A DNA stretch of 9,422 nucleotides, from positions 1-9,422 of the forward strand of contig CAJTLK010000073.1 in NCBI GenBank assembly GCA_910577415.1. Direction: 5' to 3'. The notes below the pieces were generated by a model that was not told the DNA's origin, ran no database searches, and saw nothing but the letters and a program-made list of their open reading frames with translations. This stretch comes from an uncultured Oscillospiraceae bacterium. Lineage in GTDB: Bacteria > Bacillota > Clostridia > Oscillospirales > Oscillospiraceae. Positions 5,538-9,422 of this stretch are shown here, piece after piece (position 1 is the stretch's first letter; each line of letters opens with the position of its first letter). The translations under genes were made by a program, and so were the position numbers.

Positions 5538-7466
5538 ATGCTTACACTTCCAAGACCGGCGGCCAATATCCCCAAAAACCGGGCCGAGACGGTGGCCCTG
5601 CGGGGGATCAATTTTTCAGAGAACTTTCAACCGGGGGACCTGGCCGACTGCGTGAACCTCTCCTCCCGGCGCTGGCCCTATACCGCCACCCGGCTGGAGC
5701 GGGCCAAACAGGCTGGGTATCAAGGCGTTACCGCCCTGACCGCCCACGGAAAGCTGGCGGCGGTGAGCGGGAACAAGCTGTTTTATGACGGAAAGGCGGT
5801 GGGCGCTGTGACGCCGGGAGAAAAGCAGTTCGCCGCCGTCAATACCAAGCTGGTCATCTGGCCGGACAAGGTGTATCTGGACCTGGAGGACAACAAGGTA
5901 AAGCCCCTGGGGGCCAAGCTGACTTTCTCGCCTCGCTCGGTCACATTTACCAGCGGCACCCTAAAAACAGACGTAAGGCCAGTCATGATCGAGGGCAGAC
6001 CGACGGAGAAAAATGAGGATGACGAATACGATGAGAGCGGCCCCGGATTCGATATTTTTGGTGGGATAGACCTGAGCCTGAACAGCAGGACCTTTTATTT
6101 CCGCCGCTGTGAGGCCATTGACCGTACCGCGGAGGGGTGGGTGCTCACCGGGGAGGAGACGGTGAAGATCAACCAGCTGAAGAAGGGTGATCTGGTCCGC
6201 CTGGACAGCAATTCCATGTTAGCTTCCGTATGGGGAAACGCTTCAAATTGGTACTTTGACGAGACCTGTTACGCGGTCATTAAGGAGGTCGGCGAGACGG
6301 TCAGCCATTCGGCTACCTTCTACATTACTTACGACGTGATCTACTGCCCCCTGAAAAACAGCGGCAAGCTCACAGAGAGCTTCCGGGCCGGGGACGCGGT
6401 GACGATCTCCGGCGCAGGGGACAACGACAAGGACAGCGCCGTCATCCGCTCCGTCTCCGAGACCGAGCTGACCTTTTCCCCCAACAGCTTTTCAGTGGGG
6501 GAGGCGGGGGAGGTGTTCCCGGAGGGCGAGGTGACCATAGAGCGGAAGGTGCCCGACCTTCAGTTCATCTGCGAGAGCCAGAACCGGCTCTGGGGCTGCG
6601 AGGGTCATACCGTCTATGCCTCCGCCCTGGGCGACCCAACCAACTTCTTTGTGTTTGACGGCGTCTCCACCGACAGCTACGCCGTGGCGGTAGGCTCGGA
6701 CGGGGCGTTCACCGGGTGCATCGGCTACTCGGAGGGAGTGCTGTTCTGGAAGGAGGACTGCCTCCACAAGGTGCTGGGCACCTATCCCGCCAACTATGAG
6801 CTGCATACCTACTCCATCCCCGGCGTCCAGGCGGGCAGCGGGAAGAGCATGGCCATCATCAACGACGTACTCTACTACAAGGGGGAACGGGGGGTGTACG
6901 CCTACGGCGGCGGAACACCGAGCCTGTTGTCGGCCTGCTTTGGCTCCCGGCGGTTCACCGATGCGGTGGCCGGGAGCGACGGGGAGAAGTATTACCTCTC
7001 TGTAAAAGAGGGAGAGCAAAGGCTCCTTCTGGTCTATGACCGTCAACGGGGCCTTTGGCTCAAGGAGGACGAGACCGCGGTGCGGGACTTCGCACGGCTG
7101 GGGAACCAACTGTATTTTGCCGACGGAGCCGGGAACGTGTGGCTGGTAGACGGGAAAGCGGCGGGGAGGGACCTGGACTGGATGGTCCAGTTTGCCCCGT
7201 TCTATGAGACCATCCAGGGCCGCAAAAGCTATTCCCGGCTGCTCCTTCGGCTGGAGCTGCCCACGGGGAGCTGGCTGGCGGCGGAGCTGCGGCTGGACGG
7301 AGGCCCCTGGCGGGAGTGCGCCAAGGTGGTGGGGCAAAAGACCGATGTGGTCCCGCTTCAGCTTCCCATAGGGCGCTGCGATAAGTTTGAGCTGCGGCTG
7401 CGGGGAAAGGGCGAGTGCGCCATCCTGTCGTTGTTGAGAGAGTTTTATGTGGGGAGTGAGAAATAG
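5538..7466 (+). CDS. Nozzle / phage-stabilisation-like virion protein
   Basis: 642 residues, ATG with GGAGG (5526-5530) at 7 bases, one base after the preceding TGA. The protein is nearly all beta. The N-terminal part (residues 13-100: KNRAETVALRGINFSENFQPGDLADCVNLSSRRWP, then short repeats such as LTAHGKLAAVSGNKLFYDG and TPGEKQFAAVNTKLVIWPDKVY) suggests propeller blades. Residues 339-370 carry PDLQFICESQNRLWGCEGHTVYASALGDPTNF, the hallmark I associate with P22 gp10-like stabilisation proteins and T7-like nozzle/tail tubular B relatives; later blades include GVLFWKEDCLHKVLG, INDVLYYKGERGVYAYGG and NQLYFADGAGNVWLVDG. A C-terminal beta-sandwich (about 550-642) closes the chain. Role inferred: distal tail tube closing the DNA channel. 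Residues about 152-330 look like an inserted domain. Confidence 0.8.
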   Translation: MLTLPRPAANIPKNRAETVALRGINFSENFQPGDLADCVNLSSRRWPYTATRLERAKQAGYQGVTALTAHGKLAAVSGNKLFYDGKAVGAVTPGEKQFAAVNTKLVIWPDKVYLDLEDNKVKPLGAKLTFSPRSVTFTSGTLKTDVRPVMIEGRPTEKNEDDEYDESGPGFDIFGGIDLSLNSRTFYFRRCEAIDRTAEGWVLTGEETVKINQLKKGDLVRLDSNSMLASVWGNASNWYFDETCYAVIKEVGETVSHSATFYITYDVIYCPLKNSGKLTESFRAGDAVTISGAGDNDKDSAVIRSVSETELTFSPNSFSVGEAGEVFPEGEVTIERKVPDLQFICESQNRLWGCEGHTVYASALGDPTNFFVFDGVSTDSYAVAVGSDGAFTGCIGYSEGVLFWKEDCLHKVLGTYPANYELHTYSIPGVQAGSGKSMAIINDVLYYKGERGVYAYGGGTPSLLSACFGSRRFTDAVAGSDGEKYYLSVKEGEQRLLLVYDRQRGLWLKEDETAVRDFARLGNQLYFADGAGNVWLVDGKAAGRDLDWMVQFAPFYETIQGRKSYSRLLLRLELPTGSWLAAELRLDGGPWRECAKVVGQKTDVVPLQLPIGRCDKFELRLRGKGECAILSLLREFYVGSEK

Positions 7467-7645
7467 TGCCGATTTTCGGTAAGCAGTTCCGTCCCGGTAT
7501 GGGCGGCGGCGTAGAGGAGCGGCTGGCGGCCCTGGAGGCCCATGTGAGCTACATGCAGGAGCGGCTGGAGTTCTACGCCAACCAGAACGAGAAAAGAATG
7601 GAATCAATACAAAAGGAGAGTGAAGCAAATGGCAAAATGGGATGA
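7466..7645 (+). CDS. Small coiled-coil phage protein
   Basis: 59 residues from a GTG that shares its G with the upstream TAG (TAGTG), with GGGGAG (7451-7456) 9 bases before. The protein reads MPIFGKQFRPGMGGG, then a helix VEERLAALEAHVSYMQERLEFYANQNEKRMESIQKE with heptad spacing. The 3' end overlaps the next gene by 17 bases and contains its ribosome binding site. Both overlaps support it as real in spite of its length. Small proteins with an N-terminal Gly-rich tail and one helix sit at this place in related phages; function is unknown. Confidence 0.7.
   Translation: MPIFGKQFRPGMGGGVEERLAALEAHVSYMQERLEFYANQNEKRMESIQKESEANGKMG
7612..7618 (+). promoter_or_regulatory. Ribosome binding site deciding the start of the ejection-like gene
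   Basis: AAAGGAG with 10 bases to ATG 7629 and only one base to the in-frame GTG 7620. ATG 7629 is therefore preferred over the longer GTG form. Confidence 0.75.
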
Positions 7646-8912
7646 ATTTTATAATATGTCGGACGACGAGCTGCGCCGGCGCTCGGCCAATAACTCCAAG
7701 GCGTGGAAACCGGCGGATGAGCCGGAGCGGATCCGGCTCCACGACGAGAATGTGGTCATCAATCAGATATTGGACCAGCGGCAGGGAACGGAGGCCACCT
7801 TCGACCCGGTGAGCGGGAAATGGTCGGAGCGGAAGGAGACGTCGGCTCAGCCCAAGGCCGGCGGGCCGGGGACGTCCCGCCCCACAGTTGAGAGTAGCGC
7901 GCCGGGGTCGTCGCGCCCCACAAGCGGGGAGTTTACTTACCAGTCCGCGCCGGAGTATGTGAGCAAATACCAGGGCCTGGTGGACAGCCTTGTGAAGGAT
8001 GTCCTGAACCGGGAAGACTTCGAGTACGACCCGGAGAGCGACCCCAACTACCAGCAGTATAAGGAGAGCTATACCCGCAACGGCCAGCGGGCCATGGAGG
8101 ACACCCTGGGCCAGGCCTCCGCCCGGACAGGGGGCCTTGCCAGCAGCTATGCGGGGAGCGCGGCCCAGCAGACCTATGACGGGTATATGGCCCAGCTGTC
8201 AGACAAGGTGCCTCAGCTGCGGCAGCTGGCCTACCAGATGTATCTGGATGAGGAGAACCGTGACCGGGCCAACCTTGAGATGCTTATGGGCCTGGAGCAG
8301 GGGGACTACAACAAGTACCTTACCCAGTTAGGCCAGTACAACACGGACCGGAGCATGGACTTTGATATTTACCGGGGCCAGGTGGGGGACAACCAGTGGC
8401 AGCAGAACTTTGACTTCCAACAGGACCAGGAGGCTTACCGCCGGGACCAGGACGAGAGGGACCGGCAGTACCAGACGGACAGCGGCAAGGCCGCCCTGCT
8501 CTACACTGCCGGGGACCCCTCCGGCTACGCCGCGCTGTGGGGCCTTACCCCGGAGGAGACCCAATTGCTGGTGGATAGCTACGCCGAGCAGAAGCAGCTC
8601 ACCCAGGACGCGGCAGCCCGCGAGCTGGCCGAGTTCCACGCCAGGTACGGCGACATCTCCAAGCTGAAGGAGATCGGGGTGGATACCTCCCGGATGGAGA
8701 GAGAGGTGGAGCCGAGCCAGACTCAGCCCACGCTGAAGGGTCCCCAAGAGAATGCTTATAATGAACTCCTGAATGATCTGGTAGCGTTGCGCCAAGAAGG
8801 GGCAACGGCCAATGAGATCAATGGCGTGCTGTTGCAAGCCAGACGTGAGGGGACCATATCCTACGAGCAATTGAAGGAGCTTCGCGGCGCATACATAGGA
8901 AGCGGCAGATAA
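7629..8912 (+). CDS. Internal virion / ejection-like protein
   Basis: 427 residues. Residues 1-65 form a charged N-terminal segment; 66-102 are a Pro/Ser/Gly linker with a duplicated 12-residue unit; from 103 the conserved-looking part begins (YQSAPEYVSKYQGLVDSL, YDPESDPNYQQYKESYTRNG, MEDTLGQASARTGGLASSYAG, QQTYDGYMAQLSDKVPQLRQLAYQMY). It then turns into a helical stretch rich in Q, D, Y and R (about 225-285). The Y-x-R-N-G-Q-x-A-M-x-D-T-L-G-x-x-(S/A)-A-x-T-G-G motif recurs in proteins next to nozzle genes of Firmicutes podo-like phages, where I expect internal proteins released with DNA. No membrane segment or catalytic motif is visible. It follows the nozzle-like gene and precedes the large partial gene, consistent with an internal protein set. 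Role is inferred. Confidence 0.7.
   Translation: MAKWDEFYNMSDDELRRRSANNSKAWKPADEPERIRLHDENVVINQILDQRQGTEATFDPVSGKWSERKETSAQPKAGGPGTSRPTVESSAPGSSRPTSGEFTYQSAPEYVSKYQGLVDSLVKDVLNREDFEYDPESDPNYQQYKESYTRNGQRAMEDTLGQASARTGGLASSYAGSAAQQTYDGYMAQLSDKVPQLRQLAYQMYLDEENRDRANLEMLMGLEQGDYNKYLTQLGQYNTDRSMDFDIYRGQVGDNQWQQNFDFQQDQEAYRRDQDERDRQYQTDSGKAALLYTAGDPSGYAALWGLTPEETQLLVDSYAEQKQLTQDAAARELAEFHARYGDISKLKEIGVDTSRMEREVEPSQTQPTLKGPQENAYNELLNDLVALRQEGATANEINGVLLQARREGTISYEQLKELRGAYIGSGR
7863..7934 (+). repeat. 36-base tandem duplication in the linker of the ejection-like gene
   Basis: A 24-base unit at 7863-7886 recurs at 7899-7922 with 21 of 24 identical, period 36 bases (12 residues). It encodes PGTSRPT then PGSSRPT. 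The period is a multiple of three, so the frame is kept. Confidence 0.75.
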
Positions 8913-8917
8913 GGAGG
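8911..8917 (+). promoter_or_regulatory. Ribosome binding site of the last gene
   Basis: AAGGAGG, overlapping the preceding TAA (8910-8912), 5 bases before ATG 8923. Confidence 0.8.
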
Positions 8918-8922
8918 CCGAC

Positions 8923-9422
8923 ATGGCAAAGGTCAACGACATACTGAACAAATATGGAGTAAAGCGGGACGGCGGGAGAGCACGGGTGGATACGATCCTG
9001 GGAAAATATGGCGTGACACCATCATCCGTGCCCACCCCCAGACAGACACAGCCCAAGAGCACCTTCAGCCCCACGGCGGTGTTAGCCTCCACTCCGTCCG
9101 CTGCCGCAGGCCGGGCGTTGCTGGGGTATACCAAGCCGGTAACGCTGGCGGAGAAGTCGTCTGCTGCTACGGGTACAGAAAAGAAAGTGGTAAGTCAGAT
9201 AGCGCCCTACGCCATGGGTCGGGACAGCTTTACCCCGGCCAGTTCTTACGCTGCTGGTCTGCAGGCAAAAGAAGCTTCAGAGACGCCAGAAGTGACACAG
9301 TCGGACACGGCCTTGCCAACATTTCCGCAACGGGTCATGGATACCATCTCCGGCGGTCTGAAGGGTACTGTGGCAAGTATGACCAATATGGTCGGCACTC
9401 TGCGGGAAATGGGACAGAAAAG
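8923..9422 (+). CDS. Large internal/polyvalent-like phage protein, N-terminal part (3' end outside window)
   Basis: ATG with AAGGAGG (8911-8917); the frame stays open to base 9422 for 166 codons plus two bases. The N-terminus has two similar units, DILNKYGV (residues 6-13) and TILGKYGV (24-31), then a Pro/Ser/Ala/Thr-rich region, the motif PYAMGRDSFTPASSYAAGL (95-113), and the start of a helical segment (about 132-165: RVMDTISGGLKGTVASMTNMVGTLREMGQK). The motif is shared with the 804-residue protein at 1557, which suggests paralogous or co-targeted proteins. In related phages such N-termini belong to very long proteins ejected with the DNA, often with peptidase, transglycosylase or toxin domains further on; none can be seen here because the gene is cut. 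Confidence 0.7.
   Translation, partial: MAKVNDILNKYGVKRDGGRARVDTILGKYGVTPSSVPTPRQTQPKSTFSPTAVLASTPSAAAGRALLGYTKPVTLAEKSSAATGTEKKVVSQIAPYAMGRDSFTPASSYAAGLQAKEASETPEVTQSDTALPTFPQRVMDTISGGLKGTVASMTNMVGTLREMGQK
9205..9261 (+). repeat. Shared motif copy 2 (PYAMGRDSF-x-PAS-x-YAAGL)
   Basis: Seventeen of 19 residues identical to bases 1587-1643. Here it lies at residues 95-113 instead of near the very N-terminus, after an additional repeat-bearing segment. Confidence 0.9.

Noticed and set aside
4280..5595. Similar start regions of amidase and nozzle-like genes (shared CCCCAAAAACCGG and P-K-N-R)
   Set aside because: The match is about 13 bases, and the protein similarity does not go past P-K-N-R; chance in a GC-rich sequence is enough.
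6492..7742. A 416-codon open frame on the minus strand under the nozzle-like gene
   Set aside because: The product is rich in P, R, H, L and G as expected from the antisense of GC-rich coding DNA, no other minus-strand gene exists here, and the plus-strand protein shows family motifs.

Overview
The window is a run of phage structural and lysis genes, all on the + strand and tightly packed (gaps of 2 to 61 bases, several overlaps). It is most likely part of a prophage or temperate phage of a GC-rich gut Clostridia host of the Oscillospiraceae type (Flavonifractor/Intestinimonas-like). This host guess rests on base composition (hand counts near 63-69% GC in core stretches), strong AAGGAGG-type ribosome binding sites, protein styles recalled from such phages, and short palindromic repeats of the type ending CCCCTACGG. 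No integrase, terminase, portal, capsid, tRNA or CRISPR array is visible, and both edge genes are cut by the window.

Layout. 1-855 is the 3' part of a tail-fibre gene with a collagen-like Gly-X-Y stretch and an AT-richer tip. 870-1554 holds three small genes that usually follow tail fibres: a Pro/Glu-linker protein, an XkdX-family protein and a one-membrane-segment coiled-coil protein. 1557-3971 encodes an 804-residue protein resembling large ejected/polyvalent phage proteins, with a toxin-nuclease-like domain on an AT-rich island. 4033-5005 is the lysis pair: an r1t-type holin and a zinc N-acetylmuramoyl-L-alanine amidase with an SLH-like tail. 5012-7466 holds an adaptor-like protein and a beta-rich nozzle/stabilisation-like protein. 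7466-8912 holds a small coiled-coil protein and an internal-virion/ejection-like protein. 8923 to the end starts a large protein that shares a 19-residue motif with the 804-residue protein.

How they may work together: fibre and nozzle for adsorption and DNA passage, internal proteins ejected with the DNA (one possibly carrying a toxin domain), and holin plus amidase for lysis. The lysis pair lies between virion genes rather than after them.

The least expected signal is a small family of palindromic repeats embedded inside coding genes. Two long copies (about 3532-3629 and 5236-5329) align to each other, yet are read in different frames in two unrelated genes. Short hairpin forms lie at 4967-4991, 5168-5188 and possibly 4783-4805. 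This resembles protein-invading palindromic elements such as those of Rickettsia, here in phage virion and lysis genes.
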